Assembly: GCA_037176845.1 (NCBI GenBank)
Contig: JAYKXP010000071.1
Span: 1 to 64,000 of the forward strand
Reading direction: 5' to 3'
DNA: 64,000 bases
From: Paramarasmius palmivorus
Taxonomy: Eukaryota > Basidiomycota > Agaricomycetes > Agaricales > Marasmiaceae
Shown: piece after piece, positions 49,712 to 60,048 of the stretch
Position numbering within the stretch: position 1 is the stretch's first letter
How the letters are laid out: each line of letters opens with the position of its first letter
The notes under the pieces: generated by a model
Databases searched by the model: none
Told to the model about the DNA's origin: nothing
Seen by the model: the letters and a program-made list of their open reading frames with translations, nothing else
Program-made: the position numbers and the translations under genes

Positions 49712-50630
49712 ATGTCCACAGAAAGCACTTACAAAAAGGTCGTTCTCATCACTGGAGCTAACGGTGGAATCGGTTTTGAACTTGCGAGGCTATTGGCCGA
49801 GAAGGGACACAAGGTCTACATTGGAGCTAGGAATACGGATGCAGGGCAAGAAGCAGAGTGCGCCAGCTAACTCACTATTCACGCTATTCATCGTCTCTGA
49901 TTAAACCCCAGAAAGCGTCTTCGAGACGAATATAGACTCGACGCAAAATTCGTACAACTCGATGTAACCGACAGCGAATCCATCAAAGCTGCAAAGGATC
50001 TCATCGAGAAGGCTGAAAATCGGCTGGATGTTCTTGTCAATAACGCTGGTCGGCTCCAATATTCTACAGTCGCGATGACTATGAAACTTACCTACAACGT
50101 TACAGCTACCTATCACCCACCTCGCAATCTCTCTGAAACCGATCTCCAAGATTACATCCGCGTCATGAACACCAATTTCTTTGGTCTAGTTAACTGCACA
50201 AACACTTTTCTACCCCTCATCCGTAAATCTCCACCTGGATACGGCGCCATCGTCAACGTGTCATCCAGCCTTGGATCCAATAGCGCTCTAGCAGCTCGTG
50301 AAATCCCCGAACAGTTCAGCAAATCTGGTCCGTACAGCGCGTCCAAAGCCGCAGCGAATTCGTATGCTATCGGTCTGGCAAATGAGTTGAGAGGGGAGAG
50401 GATCAGAGTCAACTGTGTGGGTCCTGGGTTGGTCAAGACAAAGATGAATAATTACGCCGAGGGCGGGAAGACGGTAAGGGAAGGAACAGAGCTCTTGGTA
50501 CCTTGGGTGTTACTTGGGCCCGAGGACGACGATAAGACGTGTAAGCATCTCTATCTTGATAACAGACGGGGAGATTAGCTGAAATTTCTTAGGTCAATTC
50601 TACAATAATGGAGCCCCAAAAGCCTGGTGA
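49712..50630 (+). CDS. SDR array gene 4
   Basis: Four-exon SDR. ATG at 49712. Motifs: VVLITGANGGIGFELARLLA, FVQLDVTDSESI, LDVLVNNA, LQDYIRVMNTNFFGLVNCTN, YGAIVNVSSSLGSNSA, catalytic YSASK, NCVGPGLVKTKMNNY, VPWVLLGPEDDDKTC, and the terminal exon QFYNNGAPKAW before TGA at 50628-50630. NCVGPG replaces NC(I/V)CPG of the other copies, a change next to the substrate pocket in this fold. Otherwise it is complete. It is the last member of the array and faces the thioesterase gene, whose stop is 175 bases away on the other strand. Confidence 0.92.
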
Positions 50631-50805
50631 AGAGTCACGGGTGTCCAGAGATAGAGATACAGTATAGGCATTCTTGTCTTCAAGGTCTTCATAATGTCAA
50701 TTTTTGAAGAGATTTGTTTGCCACATTTCCTAGCGCTCACGGCTTTAGCTCACTATTAATACAAGTTCGACATTTTGCGATATCACTACTGCCTCGACCT
50801 CGGCC

Positions 50806-51494
50806 TCACAGTTTCGCCTTCTCATGCCCCTCACATTGCTGAGGCTCGAACAATGCCTTGACCTGCTCCCCGCTCACACAGAGCTTCCTCCGCGTCAGAT
50901 TCCATATCTACCCCAGGTTTTAGTACTTGATCGCAGGATGCAAAATGAATAAAACGCACCTCACACCTCACACTTGCACTTCTTCTACCCACTCTCAATG
51001 TCCGACTTGTAATACGCAGCTTATCGCCAAGTAAAGCAGGGGATTGATATGTGGTGCTTATGGTTTGAGAGGTGGACGCGTCGATGGCAGGCAGTTCATC
51101 TATTTGGGGTCCCGGTTGTGTTGTAGTTCCTGGGGCCGAAGCACCACGTTGGGACGCTAAAACGGCGATACTCGTGCACATATCAAGCAAGTACGCGGCG
51201 CAGCCTCCGTGTAACGTGTTTTTGTTATTGGTCATGTCTGCTTCCGGATGTCAGTACACTTGCTTTCAGACCTCGAGTTTTGAACGCACCCTCGTCGACG
51301 GTGATGCTACATACTACCTTCACCTGCTTTTTTCCTTCCTCTCCGGGGCCATCCTCCTCACCGTCGAAGCCAGAACAACGAGATATCTCCTCGACAACTA
51401 GTCTATCCAATAGATAAACAGCGAAACCTCGGAGGCGGTTTTCGTAATGGAAGGCCTTGATTGTGGATGCTAGTGCGATTTGATCTGAAGACAT
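50806..51494 (-). CDS. HotDog-fold thioesterase (PaaI/ACOT13-like)
   Basis: Acyl-CoA thioesterase-like protein in three exons. ATG at 51492-51494 (MSSDQIALASTIKAFHYENR). The second exon has the HotDog core signature TLHGGCAAYLLDMCTS, then ISTTYQSPALLGDKLRITSR and GRRSASVRCE. A 52-base intron must be removed to reach IWNLTRRKLCVSGEQVKALF, the last strand of the fold, and TGA at 50806-50808. HGG is the conserved catalytic-region motif of 4HBT/PaaI proteins. Substrates are acyl- or aryl-CoA thioesters, unspecified here. It may be mitochondrial or cytosolic. An Asp/Glu/Gly-rich insertion near residue 45 (DGEEDGPGEEGKK) is unusual. Confidence 0.88.
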
Positions 51495-52238
51495 TTCGAG
51501 AATGGGAATTAAGAAGTTATGGGATGCGAAGGTATTTATATTGACGTAGTCTGGGTAGAACGTGTATGTACTGTGTTACGAGCATGTAATTAATCTCGAT
51601 TCCGGGTCTCAAGATGCGATGTTCGTTTAGAATTTAGTGCTTAGCGGCTAGCAGCGAGGTTCAGCGCAATGGTATTAGGATCATCGTTCGTGGAAGAATT
51701 TGAGCATGAGGAATGTTGACGTAGAACGAAGAAAGAGTCATCGTGATTCACGTTTGAGAATTAGACGCGTGGTCGAGCTTGTGCTTGCGATTATTTTTGA
51801 CTATGCGGCAGTAGGTGTTTCATTTAAACGAGAATAAAGAAAGAGGATACAGAAGCAAGATACAGGAGAAGCGGAAGGGAGAAGTAGAAGGACTCGGAAG
51901 AGATGCAGCAGCGGATCTTGGTCAAGCGACTTCCAAGCGCTCAAGGACAAGCGGTGTCCCTTAATAAAACTCAGACGAAGAGAAATGAAATCATAGCGAG
52001 GAACGAAGAACGACAGCAAGAGGAATGTAGCGTCTAGCGAACATGGACAGCCTTACGAGTACTCTAACCTCAACTCAACTCCCTGGCGCAGACAGGGCGT
52101 ATGGAGGTGTAATTCCGACTCCGACCAGTCCGACTCTACCGATTATGATGCGAAATGCATGGCACAGGTACAGCTTCTTCGATAGCAAGGAGAATAAGAA
52201 TAGGAATACATGTGATAGCTCTTTCAAACGACCGCAGT
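51495..52238. other. Intergenic, nothing recognised
   Basis: 744 bases hold the thioesterase promoter and the 3' flank of the Dap1-like gene. A plus-strand frame from 52043 to 52273 overlaps the end of the Dap1-like gene and is probably chance. Confidence 0.4.
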
Positions 52239-52940
52239 CTACGCGCTGTACACATACGGAATCTTGTCCTTAACCGACTCCGGTAAATCCGTTACTTTGC
52301 CTACAATGTTGTAGCGTTTTCTGCCCCCAAAATCAGCTCTGCTGCCTCTTCCAGAGAACTAGTGAAACGAACCTGAAGAAATCATGCCAATCATTCAACG
52401 TCTTCAGATCCTTCTCGTCCAACACACTCCAATCCGGTACGGCATCCTCTGTCTTCAGAGAAGACATTCCCAGACCCCTTGAGCCATCTTTCCCAGCAAA
52501 AATGTTATAAGATTTCCCGGAGCCGTAGACGTCTCGCTTGTTAGTTACGTCGAAGATCGTACCTATGTGAGAGATGTTCAACTCGACCTTTCAGTATAGG
52601 GCGAGAGACACGTACCCTTGATTGCAACATAAATTGGCTTCTCAGGATCACTCCCATCGAACTCTTTCAGCTCATCCTGCGTGAAGGGATCATCCTTGGG
52701 GGGTGCCAGGTCTGTCTTTGGGGGTTGCATAATCGATTTGGTGGTTTCTGCTTGTTTTTGCTGGCCTTGAACAGCTAGTGACGCTGCGTTGGAATTTGGG
52801 CTTGTTTGTGCTGCAGAAGACTGAGGAGAAGAAGGGGAGAAGAAAAAATAGTAGGTTACAGGGAGAAGGACAACAGCGATGGAGATAGCAAGGATAGAAA
52901 GGGAAGAAGAGGAATCGTCATCGTGGCGGAAGTTGAGCAT
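52239..52940 (-). CDS. Membrane-associated progesterone receptor/Dap1-like haem-binding protein
   Basis: Cytochrome b5-like MAPR protein in three exons. ATG at 52938-52940 (MLNFRHDDDSSS) precedes a single membrane helix, SILAISIAVVLLPVTYYFFF. A Ser/Gln-rich linker follows and then the domain: FTQDELKEFDGSDPEKPIYV, GTIFDVTNKRDVYGSGKSYN, IFAGKDGSRGLG. Restoring the last intron gives FFRKRYNIVGKV and the end DKIPYVYSA at TAG 52239-52241. The tyrosines in the DVY..GKSY.IFAG stretch match the haem ligand region of Dap1/PGRMC1. In yeast, Dap1 supports cytochrome P450 Erg11 in sterol synthesis at the ER. An in-frame ATG at 52991 would add 17 residues before the helix; the shorter start was chosen because it places the helix near the N-terminus. 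Confidence 0.9.
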
Positions 52941-53012
52941 GATTAGCTGGGTCCACGTGAACCCGGTCCCGGAATTGGGCTTCGGCCGCATTCTTCCCGC
53001 TCAACGTCCATC

Positions 53013-53330
53013 ATGTCGATTTCTGATTTCATTTGCTCTGCTTCAAGCTTAATCGATATGGAGGTATGGTTGCTTGTGGCTCAAACTGGTCTGGGTATTG
53101 AACGAAAAAGAATAGGTTCGACCTTAAGAACTCGGAAAGAATGGTCGCAAAAGGACTGCCTTTATTTTTTAGGATTTTTTGGAGGCGTTTTGGTACCGGT
53201 ATGTCCTTATCATGATCCATGCTGGGAGCAACAATGAACTCTCAGTTTTGTCTGCGTTTTCTCCAGGAATTACTCAAGAACGAGCAACTCGAAGGAGCCT
53301 GAAGAACGACTCGGAAACAGGGTTAGATGA
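53013..53330 (+). CDS. Possible very small protein, divergent from the Dap1-like gene
   Basis: ATG at 53013 gives MSISDFICSASSLIDME, ending at a good GT donor. A T-rich acceptor (TTTTTTAG) begins a 26-base exon, DFLEAFWYR, and a third exon ends ERLGNRVR at TGA 53328-53330. The total would be about 47 residues. The splice sites are regular, but the product matches nothing I know and other splice choices give different ends. The start codon is only 20-70 bases from the Dap1-like starts, so the two would share a promoter. Confidence 0.25.
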
Positions 53331-53959
53331 TTCTTCGGGGATCATTGTCGTTGGTACGCCGACATCAGTGAAGATTTATTCAGCATACACACTGTCTCAT
53401 AGGTCTGCGGCTCGTATCCATACCTCCAAGGAACATCAAGCACAGACACGATTCCGACCGACCCCGAGGCCGAAGCTATCATAATTCTTGACATTCGGGA
53501 CGCCAGACGCGTAATTTTTATCTTAATCAGGATGTCTTGGTAGTTTAACGGTGAGATTTTTCACTATGATCCCAGTTGACTCGTTGCTCACCGTACAATA
53601 GGCGAGAGTCAGCCAGCCACGTCGTCTTTTTTTGCCTCTACGCGAGGAGTACCATTATCATCCATATCGTGCATTCTCGTCCCTGTCGGCTCTCTCTCTC
53701 CCTTTGGCACGAGTAGCTTCTGCCTTTCCAACGACTATGGCGGCACCTTCGTCTTATTGAGATAGCTTCGACGATTTTCCTTGGATGCCGATAACAGCCT
53801 GGGCGAACGTAGCATCACAATACGTTCGACGTTTCTCTTTTCAGCACCAGCAGTTCTTTACCAGAGGTTCGCTGTGTGGGTGTTCATGCGGTGAATCTCT
53901 TGACATGGCTATTTGTAGGTTTCCTTATCTCGTCGTCACAGTGGCTGGAACTCACGACG
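53331..53959. other. Flank of the Tc1 element
   Basis: No defined gene. The plus-strand frame starting at 53785 (MPITAWANVASQY...) stays open up to the TA target site and, when the transposon is removed, for a further ~25 codons beyond it. A gene could therefore have been hit by the insertion, but I recognise no family. Confidence 0.3.
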
Positions 53960-54060
53960 TACTCGGGTCCGCCGAAAGTCGTGATACCCGAGACCATGCC
54001 CCCGCCGCGTGTAATTATGTATATAATAAATTCCTTGTACATACCTATGTTATTTCCCCA

Positions 54061-56242
54061 ATGCCAGGGTACCCTCACGATACTCCAAGGAAGAACTGTT
54101 TCATTGGTGCAAAGCAAGCTGGTGCCACCACCAAGGATGCTGCCAATCTTGCCGGAATCCCGATACCTACCGCCAAGAAGATTTGGGCCAAGTTTCGGCA
54201 AACCGGAAGTACTTCCAATCGGCCTCGCAGTGGACGGCCACCCAAAGTGACAGACCGGATACAGCGCCTACTTGTCAGAATTGCACGTCAGAACCGGCGA
54301 ATGCCATTTAGGGAGATAGGAAAGCTTGTTACACCCCAATTAGGTGAAACAACAGTTCGGACACATTTGAAGGAAGCTGGACTCCGTAGGAGAGTTGCGC
54401 GTCGGGTACCATATCTTACTAGGGCTCAGAAGAGACAGAGGAAAGAGTGGGCAAGGAAATACAAGGGGTCTCGGTGGGATCTGAGGATCTATTCCGATGA
54501 GTGCTATGTCTATGCCGATGACGACAAGGGAAGGGTCTATATAACTCGGAGTCCTGATGAAGAATTTGACGAGGACTGCTTGGTACCAACATTCAAGCAG
54601 TCTCAGGTGCGCGTCATGGTTTGGGCATGCATTATGAAGGGGAAGAAGGGGCCGTTATTGGTATTGGATTATCCAGGTGGGCATGGTGGAGGTCTGAATG
54701 CACAGCGGTATCAGGAGCAGGTTTTGGAAGGGAAGTTCTTGCAGTTCTGGGAAGAGATGAAGGCAGAGAGGGGGGATATTGAGTTCCAGCAGGATAACGC
54801 GCCAGCTCATAAGGCCAAAAGCACTCAAAGATGGCTTGCAGAGCACAAGATCAAGCTTTTCTATGCCCGTTTTTGCTGGACAAAAATCGTCCTAAGCCGT
54901 CCGGGAACGTTCCTGCATGTCCGGGACGGTCCGTAGACGGGAATAGACCGCATCGGACGGTATTGGACGTGAATGGACATTCCGAAAGACATCCGATTAC
55001 GTCCAATCGCGTCCTGTCCCGTCGATAGACAGTCCAAGGACATTCCGGTACGAGAAAAAAGAGAAGGGATTGCAAGATACCTTCAAAACTACCTTGACCA
55101 AGGGGACAGTCGAGGGACCGACCCCCGACCGTGTTGTGGCCCGACCGGACGTCTTTCCGACGTCTTCTCGACGTATTCCTGGCGTCGCTTAGCACGCTCG
55201 AGCTGTCACGCAATGTAGCCAGGGTCTCGATCACAGAGATAAATATTTTATGAGGCGTTAGTCTTTTTTTTTCTGTTTGTGCATATCCATGTACATACTT
55301 ACAATAACTTGAATGAATCTAATGCATGAATTAACGCATTTGAAGGTATAGATATAGTACGCCAAGATACCTGATTCAATAGCAAAATACTAGTACAGTG
55401 GTATGGATACAGTGTGCAGTGAACAATGAGTGTTTTTTGGACGGGTGCTTGCAGCACCCTAGCATCTCTCTGGCAACTGGATTTTTGGATAAAACACTAC
55501 AAGGAGAATTGGCGTAGGAGTGTTTGTATATCAAGAGTATGCTGGGCAATTTCGGGAGCTGATGGGGATATAGGAACAGCATCAAAAATTAATCTTCACA
55601 AAATTGCATTTCTTGGTGAGGACCGTGAGGTAGTATAGTTAGATTTAATATATGGCCTGTGACTGTGACGGTGTCTTGGACGCATCTGGGATGTGTCGGG
55701 GACGGCTTGTCGACGTGCCGTGGACGTTCCGCGGAACGTCCTCCGTCTGACTAGAGAGGCTCCCTGTCATCCTCATAGCGGTCAAGAGCCTCTTTCACGC
55801 AATCCTTTACAGTCCTTCAAATGGCGGTCCTAGACTGTCCGTGGAATGGACTGGACTGGATTGGACGCCATTGGAAGTGAACGGACGTATATCAGGCAGC
55901 CCATTCGCGTCGGATCACGTCGAATGACGTCCGATCCCGTCCAATCCGGTCCGCGGACATCACTCGACTGATTAGGACGATTTTTGTCCAGTAAAAACAG
56001 TCATACTTTTCCCACATCCTTCATCTTCCCCCGACCTTAATCCTATTGAGCCTGTGTGGCATGAACTCAAAGAGGGTATTCGACAACTACCCTGCCGGCC
56101 ATCATCTGTTCGACAACTTAAAGCAGCCATTGAACAGGTCTGGGGAGCAATCAGGATCGAGAATATTGATAGATACATAGATCGGATGGATGATGTTGCT
56201 GAGGCCGTATTGAAGGCTAAGGGAGGCCATACGAAATATTAA
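54061..56242 (+). pseudogene. Tc1-type transposase split by a second transposon
   Basis: Two halves of one reading frame: 54061-54861 (267 codons, from MPGYPHDTPRKNCFIGAK) and 56012-56242 (76 codons, ending at TAA 56240-56242). The N-terminal half has a helix-turn-helix of the Tc1 type (TTKDAANLAGIPIPTAKKIW, a GRPPKVTD linker and a second helix bundle), then IYSDECYVYADD with the first catalytic Asp and FQQDNAPAHKAK with the second. The third acid is in SPDLNPIEPVWHELK beyond the insertion; counted across the join, 34 residues separate it from the second Asp, a DD34E arrangement. No stop or frameshift lies in either half, so only the insertion inactivates it. Confidence 0.9.
54862..56005. mobile_element. 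Non-autonomous DNA element (MITE-like) inside the Tc1 transposase gene
   Basis: 1,144 bases bounded by imperfect 34-base inverted repeats (left TATGCCCGTTTTTGCTGGAC, right reverse complement TATGACTGTTTTTACTGGAC; 3 mismatches in 34). Both sides carry the same 6 bases, CTTTTC (54856-54861 and 56006-56011), a target-site duplication. The subterminal ~200 bases at each end are packed with GTCC/GGAC units in both orientations (for example GGACGT, TCCGATTACGTCC, GTCCGCGGAC), while the middle is AT-richer. I found no transposase in it, so it must be moved by another element's enzyme. A 6-base duplication excludes Tc1/mariner and hAT; the superfamily is not settled. Confidence 0.85.
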
Positions 56243-56392
56243 TGTTTTAATATGATTCACTTGTATATTCTTAGGTACTACATAGAACAACATTGCTTGA
56301 CTTGAGTATCTACCGGAAACATAGGGGTCTGAAAAATCAGCATCACCCACGGATCACAATTCCGGGGTATCACGACTTTCGGCGGACCCGAG

Positions 56393-57657
56393 TAGACTTG
56401 AAGGTTTTCCTTGGAGATGGTCCCATTCTGTTGGGCACTCGTAACCTCCTTCCTAAAGAGGGGGAAGGCTAGAGGTGGTAGAGCGTAGTGCCTCAGATTC
56501 ATTTTATCAACATCACGTAGCCAGTGATCTTCGCTATGTTTTGCATATCCGTACGTGGTACCATCTCTCACTTATTGAATCCTTCAACTGATTTGTCGCT
56601 AGCGTTGTCGTCTTCATGAATCTACGACCGACTACAGAATATGTCATACCCCCAACAGCAGCTGCCATTACTTTCTGGATACAACGGCATTTAATAGGTG
56701 CCTTTCTTCTCGTCAATGGAATATCCTGTCGTGCCGGTAGTGCACCCTTGCCATTCCTCCATCGTACTACCTTCCTAGCTTGTCTTCCTTGGCATTGCTC
56801 ACCTATGGATTGTTGTATGTGGCGCCATCTCTTCCTAACTGCATTCTTTTCTAACTTGTTGGAACTAGGGCTCTATCTTTTGGACAACCACAGCTTTTGG
56901 AAGCATGGATCGGTAGTGCTTTGGGGTTTCCGAGTTGAGAGTCTACTCAGAGTGCGTGTTGACGGGGATCTCACTTCTTTTACCATTCGTGGCACAATAG
57001 TCAAATCCTGCTATCGCCGACATTGGGATCGTCTTCGGTAAGAAGAATACCTTCGCTAGAAGTGCCGCCAAAGGCCCAGAGGCTAGAGCCGTAAGTTCAA
57101 GCTTTTTCTTTCCCCACAACGGAGAAGGCTGACTAATGGTACCAGGAACAGGGAACATGTTTAATCCGCCTGTCCAGCCTACTTACATCCTCAATGTTCG
57201 ATATCAGCTTTCCTTTCGGTACGAATAACTCTTGTCTACGCACTACTACTTCTTTCCAAAAGACTGGTTCTGCGAACGAGTTACCCTTGACATCGTGGTA
57301 TCCGCTTCGGCACGAGCAACATTCGACTCGGCTCTTGCTACTTCGCATTGACACTTTACCGCCCTTTCCACTACAACAGTAGGCGGCCGAGTAATGTCTC
57401 TATTCTCCTCAGCGAAGCAGAAGCACTCGATTTGTAAGTATCCTCTTCTCTTTACCATGTCGACTTGCTAATCGCCGTCTCGTCTCCAGGGTCATCACTC
57501 CATTCACGAGAACCAAACTACTGTAGTATCCATTCCCATAATACCATTGACAGAAACATCAGATGACTCCTTCAGAGGCAGATGACCCATCATGACCTCA
57601 TCTTGCTCCTAAACGGTGGACCTCTATTCACCCAATACCCAACGTTACTCACCAACC
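56393..57657. other. Unassigned region between the transposon and dihydroxyacetone kinase
   Basis: Overlapping short frames occur on both strands (plus 56616-57041; minus 56943-57158, 57133-57354 and 57246-57458). None has a domain I can name. The densest run of frames is 56600-57460, which could hide a multi-exon gene. The last 200 bases are the promoter of the DAK gene. Confidence 0.35.
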
Positions 57658-59693
57658 ATGTCGACTAAACACCTTTACAACACCCCCGACGGCCTCGTCC
57701 TCAAATCTCTTCAAGGTGCCGTCAGCCTCAACCCCACATTATGCTTGTACGCCAATCCAAGCTCCTGAGCACATGACCTCTCTCTGAATCTCACACGACC
57801 ACAATAGACACGCACCCTCAAAATCCGTGTACATTCACCCCACACACCGCACGCCGAACACCGTCTCGGTCATCTCAGGCGGCGGAGCAGGTCACGAACC
57901 CGCTCATGCGGGGTATACAGGTCGAGGGATGCTTACTGCATGTGTGTCTGGAGAGGTGTTTGCTAGTCCATCTGCGAAGCAGATTGGGCATACGATTGAG
58001 TTGGCGTCCGTAGGCGGTGACAGTGGGAAGGATGTGTTAGTGATTATCAACAACTATACAGGAGATAGGTTGAACTTTGGGTTGGCTATCGAGAAAGCCA
58101 AAGCGAGAAGGAGCGCAGAAGGTCGTACGACGGGAGTGGATAGTGTCGTTGTAGCCGATGACGTATCGCTGCTCCCATCAGAGTCTGCGGTAGGACCTCG
58201 AGGACTAGGCGGAAACATTCTCGTGTGCAAGATTCTTGGTGCGTTTGCGGAGCGAGGTGCACCTCTGGATGCTTGCAAGAGACTTGGAGATGCTGTTGTG
58301 GATAACTTGAGGAGTATTGGTGTTGGATTAGAGTGCTGTCATGTTCCTGGTCGTACGCAGCCGGAAGGAGGTGGAAGATTAGGCGAGGAAGAGTGTGAAT
58401 TGGGGTTGGGCCTGCATAATGAACCCGGGGTGAGGAAGATGAAGGTTCCTGACATTCCGGAGGAGTTGGTTGGGGAAATGCTTGGGAAGGTGCTGGAGTT
58501 TGTCATGGACGAAAAGGAAGGGGTGAAGAAGGATGAGGTGGTGCTATTTGTGAATAATCTTGGAGGGATGTCACAGTTGGAGATGGGTGCTGTGGTTAGT
58601 GATGCTAAGGAGTACCTAGGTATGTTTTCGACCTGGTTCCTCTGAGGCGCTGGTAGACTCATCGCCTTGCAGTTAGAAGAAACATATCTCCGCTTCGTGT
58701 TCTTTCCTCGTCGTATATGACATCGTTAAACGCACCAGGATTCTCGCTTTCACTGCTGAAAGTGTCAAGGATTCATGTCCCTCTGCCTGATGTCGACATA
58801 CTAGGGTTGATAGATGACCCTACAGATGCCGTTTCGTGGGTTGGCTCACGGCCTCATTGGTCGACTGTGCAACAGGAAGTAGAACCCCAGACGCTACCAG
58901 TGCGGAAGGAGACTAAAAGCAGTCAGACGACCAAGTTCTGGACTGATGCCGACCTATCACCAGACCTTATCAAACGCGGCATAATCTCCGCGTGTAGGAA
59001 GGTGCTGAGTGTTGAAGGAGAGTTGACAGAGTATGACACTGTGGTTGGAGACGGGGATTGTGGTGTTACTTTCGCGAGAGGTGCAAATGGTAAGCCATGT
59101 TCGTACACTTACAGAGTTAGCTCTGATATACCTGACTCGTAGCGATCATCTCGGTTCTGGAGAGCGGTGAATTGAACGTGGGTAGCATGGATTCTTCAGA
59201 GTTAGTCGCGAAGTTAGGCGACATACTAGAGGACAACATGGGTGGTACTATTGGTGCTTGTGAGTCTGTGACAGACACTCTTGAGACCACTACTGAATAT
59301 ACGTGGATAGTAATGGCTATACTCTTCGCTGCCTGGTCATCTGCCCTCTCCGCTAGATCTTCCTCGTTTGCAGGTTCACTATCCACCGCACTAGAAAGTC
59401 TCTCCAAGCATACGCCAGCAAAGCCAGGCGACCGGACCATCATTGATGCACTCCACCCGTTCTGCACCACGCTTGAAAAAGGAAGTGGGTTTGACAAAGC
59501 CGTCCAGGCTGCGAGACGGGGAGCGGACAGTACGAGGGGTATGAAAGCGAGGTTAGGTCGGGCTGTCTATGTCGGTCAGGGTGACGATACGCGGGAGAAG
59601 GAGTTACCGCCTGACCCGGGTGCCTGGGGTATTTTGGCAGTCGTTGAAGGGTTCAGGGAAGGAGTGTCGGGAATCGGGTTGAGGGTCCAGTAG
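57658..59693 (+). CDS. DAK: Dihydroxyacetone kinase (DAK1 + DAK2 domains)
   Basis: About 600 residues in five exons. ATG at 57658 (MSTKHLYNTPDGLVLKSLQG), TAG at 59691-59693. The N-terminal DhaK-type domain shows VSVISGGGAGHEPAHAGYTG, IINNYTGDRLNFGLA, GPRGLGGNILVCKI, and GLHNEPGV, whose His forms the covalent hemiaminal with substrate. FVNNLGGMSQLEM follows. After a linker the DhaL-type domain has YDTVVGDGDCGVTFARGA, the Asp-rich Mg-ATP site, then a joined exon LMAILFAAWSSALS and TRGMKARLGRAVYVGQGDD. The enzyme phosphorylates dihydroxyacetone (and glyceraldehyde) with ATP in the cytosol, as in glycerol use and formaldehyde/osmotic metabolism. Both active sites look intact. Confidence 0.94.
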
Positions 59694-60048
59694 ATGCTAA
59701 ACGCAATATGTTGCATTTCAAAATCGGCTTTTTCCTCATCACGCTTCATGAATGTCGCACTTGTACGAATAAGTCGTTGACGAAAACTAAAGAATGTACA
59801 GTATCGGTAACTCGGTCTAGGACAAGAAGAGTACAATACGCTAGAAAAGATGGTACTTTACACTATGCTACAAGAAAGGGGAGAACAGATACACTATGTA
59901 CAATGGCTAACTGATGAACGATAAATAGTGAACGTTCGTCGATGAACGTCGGATGCAAGAAAGAAGGAAACCCGCTGTTGCCGGTTCCGCCTGGGGGTAT
60001 AACTTGTCGATTTGGCTTTTCACTTATCGATATCGCCGAGCCTTAGGT
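59694..60048. other. Convergent intergenic region
   Basis: 355 bases between the stops of the DAK gene and the second DUF6593-like gene. It holds no gene that I can see and should contain both transcript ends. Confidence 0.5.

Larger units (their letters stand above)
53960..56394 (+). mobile_element. Tc1/mariner-type DNA transposon with a nested insertion
   Basis: The element runs from 53962 to 56392 between two TA dinucleotides (53960-53961 and 56393-56394), the target duplication of Tc1/mariner elements. The ends are 28-base inverted repeats beginning CTCGGGTCCGCCGAAAGTCG, identical at both ends. Without the 1,144-base inner element and its duplicated 6 bases it would be about 1.28 kb, the usual length for the family. 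It contains one transposase gene on the plus strand. Perfect terminal repeats point to recent arrival. Confidence 0.93.

Noticed and set aside
53530..53600. tRNA-like stretch TTGGTAGTTTAACGGTGAGA
   Set aside because: It resembles a D arm, but no T arm with GTTCGA and no matching acceptor stem follow, so it is not a tRNA gene as it stands.
56616..57041. 141-codon plus-strand frame as a membrane protein gene
   Set aside because: Hydrophobic but without family features or splice partners; several frames on both strands overlap it, so no call was made.
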